A DNA stretch of 64,000 nt. It comes from Nocardia sp. NRRL S-836. Lineage in GTDB: Bacteria; Actinomycetota; Actinomycetes; Mycobacteriales; Pseudonocardiaceae. Below the pieces are notes generated by a model. That model ran no database searches. It saw only the letters and a list, made by a program, of their open reading frames with translations, and was not told where the DNA came from. The first letter of the stretch is position 1. Each line of letters begins with the position of its first letter. The translations under genes were made by a program, and so were the position numbers. Shown here piece by piece: positions 9,644 to 17,480 of this stretch. The stretch lies in NCBI RefSeq assembly GCF_001279525.1, contig NZ_LGDY01000091.1, positions 124,001-188,000 of the forward strand, given 5' to 3'.

Positions 9644-10845
9644 GCGACGATCTCGGGTTGTTCGATCGCGACGTCGATGAGCGACGTGCCGCGAAGAAGG
9701 ACAGCAACGCGGCCCACAAGGCGAAGAAGCGCAAGAAGACCGTGCTGTGGCTGGTCGTCGCGCTGATCCTCGCCGTGGGCATGGGCGGGGCCTACTACGG
9801 GTACCGCGAGCTGCGGGGCATCGGCTCGTTCGAGGACTACCCCGGCAGCGGCGAGGCCGACGCCATCGTCGAGGTGAAGGACGGCGACGTCGTCAGCGTC
9901 ATGGCGACCACCCTGTACGAGAACGGCGTCATCGCGTCACCGCGCGCCTTCATCGAGGCCAGCAAGACCGACGCCCGCGTGACGTCGATCCAGCCCGGCT
10001 TCTACCTGATGAAGACGAAGATGTCCGGCGCCACCGCGGTCGCGAAGATGATCGACCCGAAGACCCGCGTGCCGGCCGTGCAGATCGTCGGCGGCGTGAA
10101 GCTCGCGGACATCAAGGTCGGCGACAAGATCGTCAAGGGTGTCTTCGCCCAGCTCGCCGACGCGAGCTGCACGGAGAAGGACGGCGTGAAGAAGTGCCTC
10201 ACGCCCGAGGAGATCCGCCAGGCCGCCGAGACGACCGATCCCGTCGCGCTGGGTGTGCCCGACTGGGCACTGGCCGACGTGAAGCGCGCCGAACCCCAGT
10301 TCCGCCTGGAAGGCCTCATCATGCGGGGCGTCTACCAGGTCAAGCCCGGTTCCTCCGCGGTCGAGCTGATCCGCAGCGTCGTCGTCGCCTCGGCCCAGAA
10401 GCTGCAGGGCATCGGCATCCCCAGCGGCACGCTGAACACCGGCTTCCGTCCCTACGAGGTGCTCGTCATGGCCTCGTTGATCGAGAAGGAGGCCATCGTG
10501 GAGGACTTCACGAAGGTCTCGCAGGTGATCTACAACCGCCTGAAGCAGTCGATGCCGCTGCAGTTCGACTCCACGATCAACTACAAGCTCAACCAGCCGC
10601 ACATCCGCACCTCGGACGAGAACCGCGCCGCGGCGGGCCCGTACAACACCTACCTGGTGGAGGGGCTGCCGCCGACCCCGATCGGCTCCCCGAGCGTCGA
10701 GGCCGTCCAGGCCGCGATCAAGCCGGCGGGCGGCGACATCCTGTTCTTCGTGAAGTGCGACAAGAACGGCACCTCCTGCTTCTCCGTCACCTACGACGAG
10801 CACAAGGTGAAGGACGAGAAGGCCCGTCGAGAGGGCGTCTACTAG
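9640..10845 (+). CDS. mltG: Endolytic murein transglycosylase MltG
   Basis: The 401-residue protein has a basic cytoplasmic tail, one transmembrane helix (about residues 34-54), a LysM-like subdomain and the YceG catalytic domain. The catalytic Glu is E282 in MASLIEKEA, and the typical SPGxxSIxA-like end is seen as GLPPTPIGSPS. It cleaves nascent glycan strands and so limits peptidoglycan polymerisation. The start GTG overlaps the ruvX stop (GTGA). Confidence 0.93.
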   Translation: MSDDLGLFDRDVDERRAAKKDSNAAHKAKKRKKTVLWLVVALILAVGMGGAYYGYRELRGIGSFEDYPGSGEADAIVEVKDGDVVSVMATTLYENGVIASPRAFIEASKTDARVTSIQPGFYLMKTKMSGATAVAKMIDPKTRVPAVQIVGGVKLADIKVGDKIVKGVFAQLADASCTEKDGVKKCLTPEEIRQAAETTDPVALGVPDWALADVKRAEPQFRLEGLIMRGVYQVKPGSSAVELIRSVVVASAQKLQGIGIPSGTLNTGFRPYEVLVMASLIEKEAIVEDFTKVSQVIYNRLKQSMPLQFDSTINYKLNQPHIRTSDENRAAAGPYNTYLVEGLPPTPIGSPSVEAVQAAIKPAGGDILFFVKCDKNGTSCFSVTYDEHKVKDEKARREGVY

Positions 10846-11663
10846 TGCGCAGGGCCGCGGTGATCGGCTCGCCGATCACCCACTCGCTGTCCCCGGTCCT
10901 GCACAACGCCGCGTACACGCACCTGGGCCTCGACCTGGAGTACGGCCGCGTCGAGTGCGACGAGGCCGGTGTGCCCGCGCTGGTCTCGTCGCTGGGACCG
11001 GAGTGGGTGGGCCTGTCCTGCACGATGCCGACCAAACGCGCCGCGCTGGCCTTCGCGTCCACGGTGACCGACCGCGCGGTGGCGGTGGGCGCCGCGAACA
11101 CGCTGGTGCGCACCGAGTCCGGCTGGCACGCCGACTGCACCGACGTGGACGGCGTGGTGGGTGCGTTGCGGGAGAAGGGTTTCTCCGGCGGCGCACGTGG
11201 TGTCGTGCTCGGGGCGGGCGGCACGGCGACGGCGGCGCTGGCAGGTCTGGCCGAACTGGGCGTGCGGTCGGTCTCCCTGGTGGTGCGCGATCCCGCACGC
11301 GCGGCCGAGGCCCTCGCGTGCGCCGGCCGGGTCGGTGTCCGCGCCGACGTGCTGCGGCTGTCCGAAGTGGACCTGGGCGAGCTGGCGGCGGCCTCCGACG
11401 TGCTGGTGTCGACGGTGCCGGCCGAGGCGACCGCGGCGTTGGCGGCACAGCTGGCACGGGCACCGCACGTGCTGGACGTGATCTACCACCCGTGGCCGAC
11501 GCCGGTCGCGGTGGCCGTCGAACGGGCCGGAACCGTGCTGGCGACCGGCCTGGACATGTTGCTGCACCAGGCTTTCGGTCAGGTGGAGCAGTTCACCGGC
11601 CGACCGGCACCGCAGGACGTGATGCGCACGGCCCTGGCCGCCGAGCTCGCCGCTCGCGCGTGA
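10845..11663 (+). CDS. aroE: Shikimate dehydrogenase (NADP+)
   Basis: The 272-residue enzyme reduces 3-dehydroshikimate to shikimate. The shikimate-binding SPITHSLSP lies near residues 9-17, the catalytic Lys is in CTMPTKRA, TDVDG marks the hinge, GAGGTATAAL is the dinucleotide-binding loop and GLDMLLHQAFGQ closes the C-terminal helix. The frame is open far upstream; GTG 10845, which shares its G with the mltG TAG stop, gives the proper N-terminus. In relatives aroE is followed by an A24 peptidase and aroC; here a decayed IS, a two-component system and a PTS divergon separate them. Confidence 0.93.
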   Translation: MRRAAVIGSPITHSLSPVLHNAAYTHLGLDLEYGRVECDEAGVPALVSSLGPEWVGLSCTMPTKRAALAFASTVTDRAVAVGAANTLVRTESGWHADCTDVDGVVGALREKGFSGGARGVVLGAGGTATAALAGLAELGVRSVSLVVRDPARAAEALACAGRVGVRADVLRLSEVDLGELAAASDVLVSTVPAEATAALAAQLARAPHVLDVIYHPWPTPVAVAVERAGTVLATGLDMLLHQAFGQVEQFTGRPAPQDVMRTALAAELAARA

Positions 11664-11778
11664 CGGTGGCCGGCGTGGAGTCCCCCGGTTCGTGGCGGAG
11701 GACGTCGAGGGCCACGACCTGATCGGCGCACCGCTCGGGGCGCTACGGCCGATCCGGCTCGACGGGCACCCGCACTAG
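11664..11778 (+). other. Possible C-terminal remnant of a lost gene between aroE and the IS
   Basis: Directly after the aroE stop, a second + frame reads FVAEDVEGHDLIGAP...IRLDGHPH and ends with TAG at 11776-11778, exactly at the IS boundary. There is no convincing start or ribosome binding site; GTG 11691 would give only 29 codons. It may be the tail of a gene whose front was deleted, or chance coding-like sequence. I do not recognise the peptide. Confidence 0.3.
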
Positions 11779-11794
11779 GGTCCGTCCTCAAAGC
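11779..11794 (+). repeat. Left terminal inverted repeat of the IS5-family element
   Basis: Sixteen bases starting GGTCCGTCCTC; they match the reverse complement of 12587-12602 at 13 positions. Confidence 0.75.
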
Positions 11795-11825
11795 TGGTTG
11801 CTCTGACGTGCTTTGATCTTGTGCC

Positions 11826-12597
11826 GTGGTGCGCAGGCATGAGCTGACTGATGAGCAGTGGCGTGTGGTCGAGCCGTTGTTGCCGGTCTCGGGTGCGAGG
11901 GGTCGTCCTCGGGTGGATGACCGGCGTGTGATCAACGGGATGTTGTTCAAGGCCAAGACCGGGGTGTCGTGGCGTGACCTGCCGGAGCGTTATGGGCCGT
12001 GGAAGACGGTCTACAACCGGTTCTGGCGCTGGTCACGCGGCACCCTGGCCACGCTGGTGTCGAAGGTGCGGGTGATCGCGGAGGCGATCGACGAGCTGGA
12101 CCGGGAGGTCTCGGTCGACTCCAGCATCGTGCGCGCCCACCAGCACGCCGCCGGTGCCCGCCGCCGCACGCTTGCGTACACAGGGGGCGAGCGGGTTGTC
12201 CGGCGGGCAGACCGAACCAGATGATCATGCTATCGGCCGGTCCCGAGGCGGTCCGTCCACCAAGATCCATCTGGCCTGCGACGGACACGCCCGCCCGCTG
12301 ACGACGGTGCTGACCGGCGGCAACATCAACGACTGCACCATGTTCGACACTGTGCTGGCGGGTGTGTGGTTTGCGCCGGCCCGACCGGTCGGCTCGCGAC
12401 GCGGCCGGGCGGGCGGGCGGCCGGCCACCGGCTTTCGATTCGATGATCTACAAGCGCCGCAACGTCGTCGAACGCTGCTTCAACCGGCTCAAGCAGTTCC
12501 GCGCGATCGCCACCCGCTACGACAAGACCGCCCTGTCCTACCTGTCCTACCAAGCCATGATCGACCTGGCCACCCCCACCCCTCTGGCTTTGAGGAC
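11826..12597 (+). pseudogene. IS5-family transposase, frameshifted and internally deleted
   Basis: The first 132 codons (11826-12224) encode the usual N-terminus of IS5-type DDE transposases: DEQWRVVEPLLP, GRPRVDDRRVING, GVSWRDLPERYGPW and the first catalytic Asp in VDSSIVRAHQHAAG. The coding sense then moves to another frame (GGPSTKIHLACDGHARPL, about 12250-12300) and later to a third (IYKRRNVVERCFNRLKQFR, about 12440-12500), which holds the catalytic Glu. The stretch that should carry the second catalytic Asp is missing between about 12370 and 12420. At least two frameshifts plus a deletion make it inactive. Confidence 0.85.
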
Positions 12598-12602
12598 AGG
12601 CA
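12587..12602 (-). repeat. Right terminal inverted repeat of the IS5-family element
   Basis: GCTTTGAGGAC followed by AGGCA forms the right end; it is the imperfect mate of the left repeat, and CTAG follows immediately at 12603. Confidence 0.75.
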
Positions 12603-13079
12603 CTAGGGGCAGTCGACGCCGCTGGGCAGCCCGTTCACCGCCGCGCCGTTCGCGAGCGCCGTGCAGAACAGCTGGTACGACGCCAGCTTCGACAGCGGCA
12701 GCATGTCGGTGGGCAGCAGGATCAGGTTCGACACGGTCAGCACCGGCGTTGACGTCCTCGGCACCTCGGTCCGCAGCCCGAGCCGCTTCTCCTCGTCGGT
12801 CAGCCCCTCGATCAACGTGGTGATCGCGGTGGTGTTGTCCACGCTCCCGGTGTGCGACCGCGTGCGCCGCACCAGCGTCGTGCCGTCGGCCGATCCGAAG
12901 TAGACCGTCACCTCGTGCACGGACACCGTCGGCGCGGCGGAACCGGGCAGGATCGGCGTCGGCCGCACACCGCAGGCACCGGCCAGCATCACCACGGCAA
13001 GCGCAGCGTGAAGACCGCGCCACCGGACGGGGCGTTGGCGGCCTCGATCGTGCCGCCGTGCAGGCGCGCGTTCTCCCAT
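12603..13079 (-). CDS. GerMN-type secreted lipoprotein of a two-component operon
   Basis: The 158-residue product from ATG 13079 has a basic N-region (ARRHDRGRQRPVRWRG), a hydrophobic stretch and the lipobox LAGAC with Cys36. The mature part has the pattern VTVYFGSADGTTLV, an ALxxLxxG-like helix and TVSNLILLP, resembling GerMN domains. The shorter starts nearer the sensor kinase stop (GTG 12995 or ATG 12989) would leave no charged N-region before the lipobox, so I prefer the start inside the kinase gene, giving a 91-bp overlap. Like CseA or LpqB it may tune the adjacent sensor kinase. Its stop lies 3 bp from the IS end. Confidence 0.65.
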   Translation of the reverse strand: MGERAPARRHDRGRQRPVRWRGLHAALAVVMLAGACGVRPTPILPGSAAPTVSVHEVTVYFGSADGTTLVRRTRSHTGSVDNTTAITTLIEGLTDEEKRLGLRTEVPRTSTPVLTVSNLILLPTDMLPLSKLASYQLFCTALANGAAVNGLPSGVDCP

Positions 13080-14338
13080 GCGATCGCCAATCCCAGTCCG
13101 CTGCCCTCGGAGCGCGAGCGGGCCGTGTCTGCCTTGTAGAAACGGTCGAAGATGTGGGGGAGTGCCTCGTCGGGGATGCCCGGCCCGCTGTCGGCCACCT
13201 CGATCACGCCGGGCCGCACGGACACCGTCACCGGTGCGCCGCCGTGCTTCAGCGCGTTGCCGACGAGGTTGGCGACGATCACGTCGAGGCGGCGGCGGTC
13301 GACCCTGCCCGTGATCCCGGCGGGCAGCGAGGTCTGCACGGCGGTGGTCCAGCCGCGCGCGGCCAGGCTGTCGCGGACCGCGGTGCCGATGTCCCACTCG
13401 TCGAGCTCCAGCACGTTGCGGCCCTCGTCGAAGCGCGAGATCTCCATCAGGTCGTTGACCAGCCGGGTGAGCTTGCGGGTCTCCTCGGACACCAGCCGGG
13501 CCGCCAGCGCGGTGTCCTCCGGCAGCGACGCGGCGTCCTCGTCCAGCACGGCCGTCACGGCGTTCATGGCGGTCAACGGTGTGCGCAGCTCGTGCGACAC
13601 GTCCGCCACGAACCGCCGGGACGCCGCCTGCGCCGCCTCCAGCTGTTCGGCGGCCTGGTTGAAGGTGCGTGCGAGCTCGGTCAGCTCGTCGGACCCGCGT
13701 TCCTCGACCCGCGTGTCCAGCCGGCCGTCGCCCAGCGCCCGTGCCGCCGCCCCGAGCCGCCGCACGGGCCGCAGGACGCCCTGAGCGGTCAGCAGGGCCA
13801 GCCCGAGCGCCAGCGGCAGCACCAGGCCCACACCGAGCCACGCGGCCTTCGCGAAGCTGTCGATGGCACGCGCCGGGCCGCCCAGCGAGGTGTACGCCCA
13901 CACCTCGACACCGGTCGGCTCCCCGGACGGTTGCAGCAACGGGATCCCGACGACGACGTACGGCTCGGCGCGGTCCGTGCGCCGTTGCCACTGCACGGTC
14001 TTGCTGGTCCTCAGCGCCTCCCGCAGCTCGGCGGACACGAACCCGAGGTCAGGCCCCGACCGCGACCGCATCCCCTCGTACACCACCACGGACGAGCTGC
14101 GCAGGTACGTCGCCATGTCGTCGAGGTCCTGCTGCGCCGGCGGCACGGTCACCCGCGGCGTGTAGTCGCGGACCTCCTCGACCAGCGGGTTCATGAACCC
14201 GTCCTGCGCGTCGGCGAGCAGCAGGTTGCGGGCGTTGGCGTACGACAGCCCGGCGGCCGCGACCGCACCGAGCAGCGTCAGCAGGGCGAACGCGGCCATC
14301 AGGCGCGGTTTCAGGCCGCGGGGGAACCTCACGCGCAC
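12989..14338 (-). CDS. Membrane sensor histidine kinase
   Basis: The 449-residue protein has a first transmembrane helix (about residues 13-33), an extracytoplasmic sensor of about 130 residues and a second helix (about 163-187). A HAMP segment (RPVRRLGAAARALGDG) follows, then the phospho-acceptor box VSHELRTPLTAM and the ATP-binding N box NLVGNALKHGG, DSGPGIP and GSGLGLAIA. It should autophosphorylate on the His of HELRTPL and pass phosphate to the response regulator encoded 4 bp upstream. The signal is unknown. It starts with GTG at 14338. Confidence 0.92.
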   Translation of the reverse strand: MRVRFPRGLKPRLMAAFALLTLLGAVAAAGLSYANARNLLLADAQDGFMNPLVEEVRDYTPRVTVPPAQQDLDDMATYLRSSSVVVYEGMRSRSGPDLGFVSAELREALRTSKTVQWQRRTDRAEPYVVVGIPLLQPSGEPTGVEVWAYTSLGGPARAIDSFAKAAWLGVGLVLPLALGLALLTAQGVLRPVRRLGAAARALGDGRLDTRVEERGSDELTELARTFNQAAEQLEAAQAASRRFVADVSHELRTPLTAMNAVTAVLDEDAASLPEDTALAARLVSEETRKLTRLVNDLMEISRFDEGRNVLELDEWDIGTAVRDSLAARGWTTAVQTSLPAGITGRVDRRRLDVIVANLVGNALKHGGAPVTVSVRPGVIEVADSGPGIPDEALPHIFDRFYKADTARSRSEGSGLGLAIAWENARLHGGTIEAANAPSGGAVFTLRLPW

Positions 14339-14342
14339 GACC

Positions 14343-15011
14343 TCAGCGGGGGCCGAAGCGGTAGCCGAAGCCGCGGACCGTGTGGATGTAGGTGGGCTCG
14401 GAGGGCACGTCCTCGATCTTGGCCCTGACCCGCTGCACGCACGCGTCGACGAGCCGGGAGTCGCCGAGGTAGTCGTGCTCCCAGACCGCTTCGAGGATCT
14501 GCTGGCGGGTCAGCACCCGGCCGGGCGTGCGCGACAGCTCCAGCAGCAGCTTCAGCTCGGTGGGCGTCAGCGCGACCTTCGCGTCGTCCTTGCGCACCTC
14601 CAACCCTGCCCGATCGATCACCAGCGAACCGTGCCGTTCGGCGCTGGCCGGCTCGGAGACGGTGCGCCGCAGCACGGCGCGGATGCGTGCCTCCAGCACC
14701 CGCGGCTCGACCGGTTTCACCACGTAGTCGTCCGCGCCCGCCTCCAGGCCCGCGACCACGTCGAAGTCGTCGCCGCGCGCGGTCAGCATGATGATCGGGA
14801 TCTCCGCCTGCACCCGCATCCGGCGGCACGTCTCGAAGCCGTCGATGCCCGGCAGCATGATGTCGAGGACCACGATGTCGGGGCGGGTCTCGCGGAGCCG
14901 CTCGACGCCTTCCTCGCCCGTTCCCGCCGCCCGCACGTCGTGTCCCTGGCGGCGCAGCGCCAGTCCGAGCCCTTCACGCACCGCGGGGTCGTCCTCGACC
15001 AGCAAGACCAT
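14343..15011 (-). CDS. OmpR/PhoB-type response regulator
   Basis: The 222-residue regulator has a receiver domain with the acidic pocket EDD (residues 6-8), phospho-acceptor D50 in VVLDIMLPG, the switch residues in MLTARG and Lys in VVKPVEP. A winged-helix output domain follows (LTPTELKLLLELSRTPGRVL, ending TVRGFGYRFG). It pairs with the adjacent kinase. ATG 15026 is an alternative start, but a -10-like GATAAT on the minus strand overlaps that codon, which favours ATG 15011. Targets are unknown; autoregulation of this operon is likely. Confidence 0.92.
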   Translation of the reverse strand: MVLLVEDDPAVREGLGLALRRQGHDVRAAGTGEEGVERLRETRPDIVVLDIMLPGIDGFETCRRMRVQAEIPIIMLTARGDDFDVVAGLEAGADDYVVKPVEPRVLEARIRAVLRRTVSEPASAERHGSLVIDRAGLEVRKDDAKVALTPTELKLLLELSRTPGRVLTRQQILEAVWEHDYLGDSRLVDACVQRVRAKIEDVPSEPTYIHTVRGFGYRFGPR

Positions 15012-15119
15012 CGCCACGGGAGCCATTATCTGCGGGTCACGGGATCCGCGCCGCTTCTGTAGCGCAACCATGACATTGCGCGGACCTTCCCATCGCGCGG
15101 CCTGCGCAGCATCGAAGCC

Positions 15120-16118
15120 ATGGCCGGAAGCTTGCTGGGATTCCTCTTCACGTACTTCGCGCTCGTCTGGACGTCCTTCGGGCAGAAGGCGGAGAACGCG
15201 GCGTTGCCGGAACTGTCGCTGCAACGGTCGTGGGCGTCCGACGTGGACGTGGTGATCGTCGTGGCCGCCGTGCTGGTGGTGCTCATCGCCCGCAGGAAGG
15301 CGTTCCCGCCGTTGCTCGTGCTGGGCGGGTCGGTGCTGCTGGCGCAGCTGCTGAAGCTCTACGTGCTGACCAGGCCGCCGCTCGACGACGACGCGGTGCT
15401 GGTGCACAACAGCTTCCCGAGTGGACACACGACGGCTGCAGTGGCGGCCGTGGTCGCGGTCGTGGTGGCGGTGCCCAAGCGGTTCGCGCTGCTCGTGGCG
15501 GTGCCGGGAGCGCTGGGCGCGGGTGCGGTGGCCGCGGAGACGGTGTCGCTGGGCTGGCACCGGTTCAGCGACACGCTCGGCGCGGCGTTGCTGGTCACGA
15601 CCCTGGGGTTCCTGGTGCTGCGCAGGTGGACCGCGGGACTGCTCGTGCCGCCCGCCGTGGCACTGGGCGGGGTGTGGTGGATGGTCACGTACCCGGCGGC
15701 CACGCCCTCGACGCTCTCGGCCGTGGTCACCGCGCTCGTGGTGCTGCACTTCGGGTGGACCGCGAGCGGCCTGCCGGTCCTGCCGGCAGGCCGCCCGCGA
15801 CCCGATCGTCCCGACTCGGTCGACGCGGCCGACTCAGTCGTCGTGATCGGTGGCGATCAGCTCCGCGATGGCGTCGAGAGCAGCGTCCGCTCCGTCGCCA
15901 TCGGCGCTGAGCACCACCTCGTCACCGTGCATGGCGCCGAGGGTCATGAGTCCCAGCACACTCGACGCCTCCACGGCTTCGCCGCCGTCCTTGCGGATGG
16001 TGACCGCCACCGGCTGGTCGGCGGCGGCCTTCGCCAGCAGAGCGGCCGGTCGGGCGTGCAGTCCGACCTTGCTGGCCACGGTGACCCGTCGCTCGGCCAT
16101 GATGGTTCCTCCCGGTAG
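15120..16118 (+). CDS. PAP2-family membrane phosphatase with an unusual 3' extension antisense to ptsH
   Basis: The first about 225 residues form a six-helix PAP2 protein. Motif 1 is degenerate (KLYVLTRPP), motif 2 is the normal PSGHTT, and motif 3 is the pattern SLGWHRFSDTLG with the catalytic His. Such enzymes dephosphorylate lipid or isoprenoid phosphates at the membrane. No stop occurs in this frame until 16118, so the annotated protein would be 332 residues, the last about 95 of them encoded antisense through the whole ptsH gene. That tail has no domain-like character, and a perfect hairpin (15766-15794) lies inside the frame, so the true 3' end is uncertain. Confidence 0.7.
   Translation: MAGSLLGFLFTYFALVWTSFGQKAENAALPELSLQRSWASDVDVVIVVAAVLVVLIARRKAFPPLLVLGGSVLLAQLLKLYVLTRPPLDDDAVLVHNSFPSGHTTAAVAAVVAVVVAVPKRFALLVAVPGALGAGAVAAETVSLGWHRFSDTLGAALLVTTLGFLVLRRWTAGLLVPPAVALGGVWWMVTYPAATPSTLSAVVTALVVLHFGWTASGLPVLPAGRPRPDRPDSVDAADSVVVIGGDQLRDGVESSVRSVAIGAEHHLVTVHGAEGHESQHTRRLHGFAAVLADGDRHRLVGGGLRQQSGRSGVQSDLAGHGDPSLGHDGSSR
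15766..15794. terminator. Perfect 12-bp hairpin between PAP2 and ptsH
   Basis: GCGGCCTGCCGG (15766-15777) and CCGGCAGGCCGC (15783-15794) pair perfectly around a 5-nt loop. It lies 39 bp after the leftward ptsH stop and within the 3' part of the rightward PAP2 frame, as expected for a bidirectional terminator of convergent units. There is no U-run, as is usual in very GC-rich genomes. Confidence 0.55.
15834..16100 (-). CDS. ptsH: Phosphocarrier protein HPr
   Basis: The 88-residue protein carries the phospho-His H15 in KVGLHARPAA and the SSVLGLMTLGA region after the regulatory-site position. It relays phosphate from enzyme I to the EIIA encoded at 18.6 kb. It is the last gene of the leftward unit GntR regulator - EIIC - ptsH, 33 bp after EIIC. 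Enzyme I is not in the window. Confidence 0.94.
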   Translation of the reverse strand: MAERRVTVASKVGLHARPAALLAKAAADQPVAVTIRKDGGEAVEASSVLGLMTLGAMHGDEVVLSADGDGADAALDAIAELIATDHDD

Positions 16119-16133
16119 AGCTGGTTGTCCTGG

Positions 16134-17480
16134 TTACTGCTCGCGCTGGGCGCGCTTCTCGCGCACCGCCGTGCTCTCCCGCGCCGCGGCGTTCTCGCGT
16201 GCCGCCGCGTTCTCGCGCACCGCGGTGTCGCCGCTGCCGCCGACGATGCTCTCGTCGGCCTCCGGCGACTCGTCATCATCGCGTCCCGGCGTCTTCAGGT
16301 TCCACTTGGTGATGACCCACCGGAACAGGAAGTAGTAGATCGCCGCGTACACGAGACCGATCGGGATGATCAGCAACGGCCTCGTCGCGATGTTGAAGTT
16401 GAGCAGGTAGTCGATCGCACCGGCGGAGAAGCCGAAGCCGTCCTTGACACCCAGCGCGTTGGTGATCGCGAGCGAGGTTCCCGTGAGGACCGCGTGGATG
16501 ATGTACAGCGGCCAGGCGACGAACATGAACGCGAACTCGAGCGGCTCGGTGACACCCGTGATGAACGAGGTGAGGGCCGCGGAGCCCATGATGCCGGCGA
16601 TGATCTTCTTCTGCGACGGCCGGGCGGTGTGGATGATCGCCAGCGCCGCGGCGGGGAGCGCGAACATGAAGATCGGGAAGAAGCCGGACATGAACGTGCC
16701 CGCGGTCGGGTCACCGGCGAAGAACCGCTGGATGTCACCGGTCTTGGTGGCGTCACCCACCTTGTACTCGCCGAAGACCTGCCACACGAACGTGTTCGGG
16801 ATGTGGTGCAGGCCCAGCGGGATCAGCAGGCGGTTGACCGTGCCGTAGATGCCGGCACCGACGATCGTGCTGCCGGAGACGAACTCGCCGATGGCGAGCA
16901 GACCCTTGTTGAACCACGGGTAGATGAGGCCCATGACGACCGCGACCGGGATCATGACGCCCGCGACGATGATCGGCACGAACCGGCGGCCACCGAAGAA
17001 CGCGAGGTACGGGGGCAGTTTGATGCGGTGGTACTTCTGCCACAGCACTGCGGAGATCAGACCGACCACGATGCCGGTCAGCACCGAGTAGTTGATCTGC
17101 TGCTGCTTGGCGGGGTCTGCCGCGACCTCCAGCACCAATGGCGACATCGCCTTGAAGACGGCCTGGGTGACCACGAAGCCGACGACGGCGGCGAGCGCGG
17201 TCGAACCGTCACCACGACGGGCGAACCCGATGGCGACACCCACCGCGAACAGCAGCGGCAGGTTGGCGAACAGGGCGTCGCCCGCGTTGCCGATGACGGC
17301 GGCGACCTGGTTCCAGCCCAGACCCTCCTTGCCGAGCAGGTCGGGCTGGCCGAGACGCAGGAGAAGTGCGGCGGCGGGCAGCGAGGCGATCGGCAGCATG
17401 AGGCTGCGACCGAACCGTTGCACACCCGCCAGGCCCTTGATCCCGCGACCGCCGGTCGCCTCTGGGGCGCTGGCGCTCAT
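16134..17480 (-). CDS. nagE: PTS EIIC permease, N-acetylglucosamine/glucose type
   Basis: The 448-residue permease has about ten hydrophobic spans and the glucose-family EIIC motifs QRFGRSLMLPIASLPAAALL at the N-terminus and GVTEPLEFAFMF around the conserved Glu. It should transport and phosphorylate an amino sugar with the separate EIIB and EIIA encoded across the divergon; EIIB and EIIA domains are not fused here, as in Streptomyces nagE2. The acidic/Arg-rich C-terminal tail contains repeated AAREN/AARES units. The start ATG overlaps the regulator stop (ATGA); a longer upstream frame is rejected because it runs into the regulator gene. GlcNAc specificity rests on the DasR-like neighbour. 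Confidence 0.85.
   Translation of the reverse strand: MSASAPEATGGRGIKGLAGVQRFGRSLMLPIASLPAAALLLRLGQPDLLGKEGLGWNQVAAVIGNAGDALFANLPLLFAVGVAIGFARRGDGSTALAAVVGFVVTQAVFKAMSPLVLEVAADPAKQQQINYSVLTGIVVGLISAVLWQKYHRIKLPPYLAFFGGRRFVPIIVAGVMIPVAVVMGLIYPWFNKGLLAIGEFVSGSTIVGAGIYGTVNRLLIPLGLHHIPNTFVWQVFGEYKVGDATKTGDIQRFFAGDPTAGTFMSGFFPIFMFALPAAALAIIHTARPSQKKIIAGIMGSAALTSFITGVTEPLEFAFMFVAWPLYIIHAVLTGTSLAITNALGVKDGFGFSAGAIDYLLNFNIATRPLLIIPIGLVYAAIYYFLFRWVITKWNLKTPGRDDDESPEADESIVGGSGDTAVRENAAARENAAARESTAVREKRAQREQ

Larger units (their letters stand above)
11779..12602. mobile_element. Decayed IS5-family insertion sequence flanked by CTAG duplication
   Basis: The element is 824 bp long. Its 16-bp ends (11779-11794 and 12587-12602) are imperfect inverted repeats with 13 of 16 identical positions; the shared core is GTCCTCAAAGC. 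Both sides are flanked by CTAG (11775-11778 and 12603-12606), read as a 4-bp target duplication. It carries a single transposase gene, now broken. The element separates aroE from the leftward lipoprotein gene. Confidence 0.8.

Noticed and set aside
7597..9717. 706-codon minus frame opposite alaS
   Set aside because: alaS motifs on the + strand are unambiguous; the minus translation is low complexity.
12995..12995. GTG 12995 as start of the GerMN-type lipoprotein
   Set aside because: It would leave only seven residues before the lipobox Cys and no positively charged N-region.
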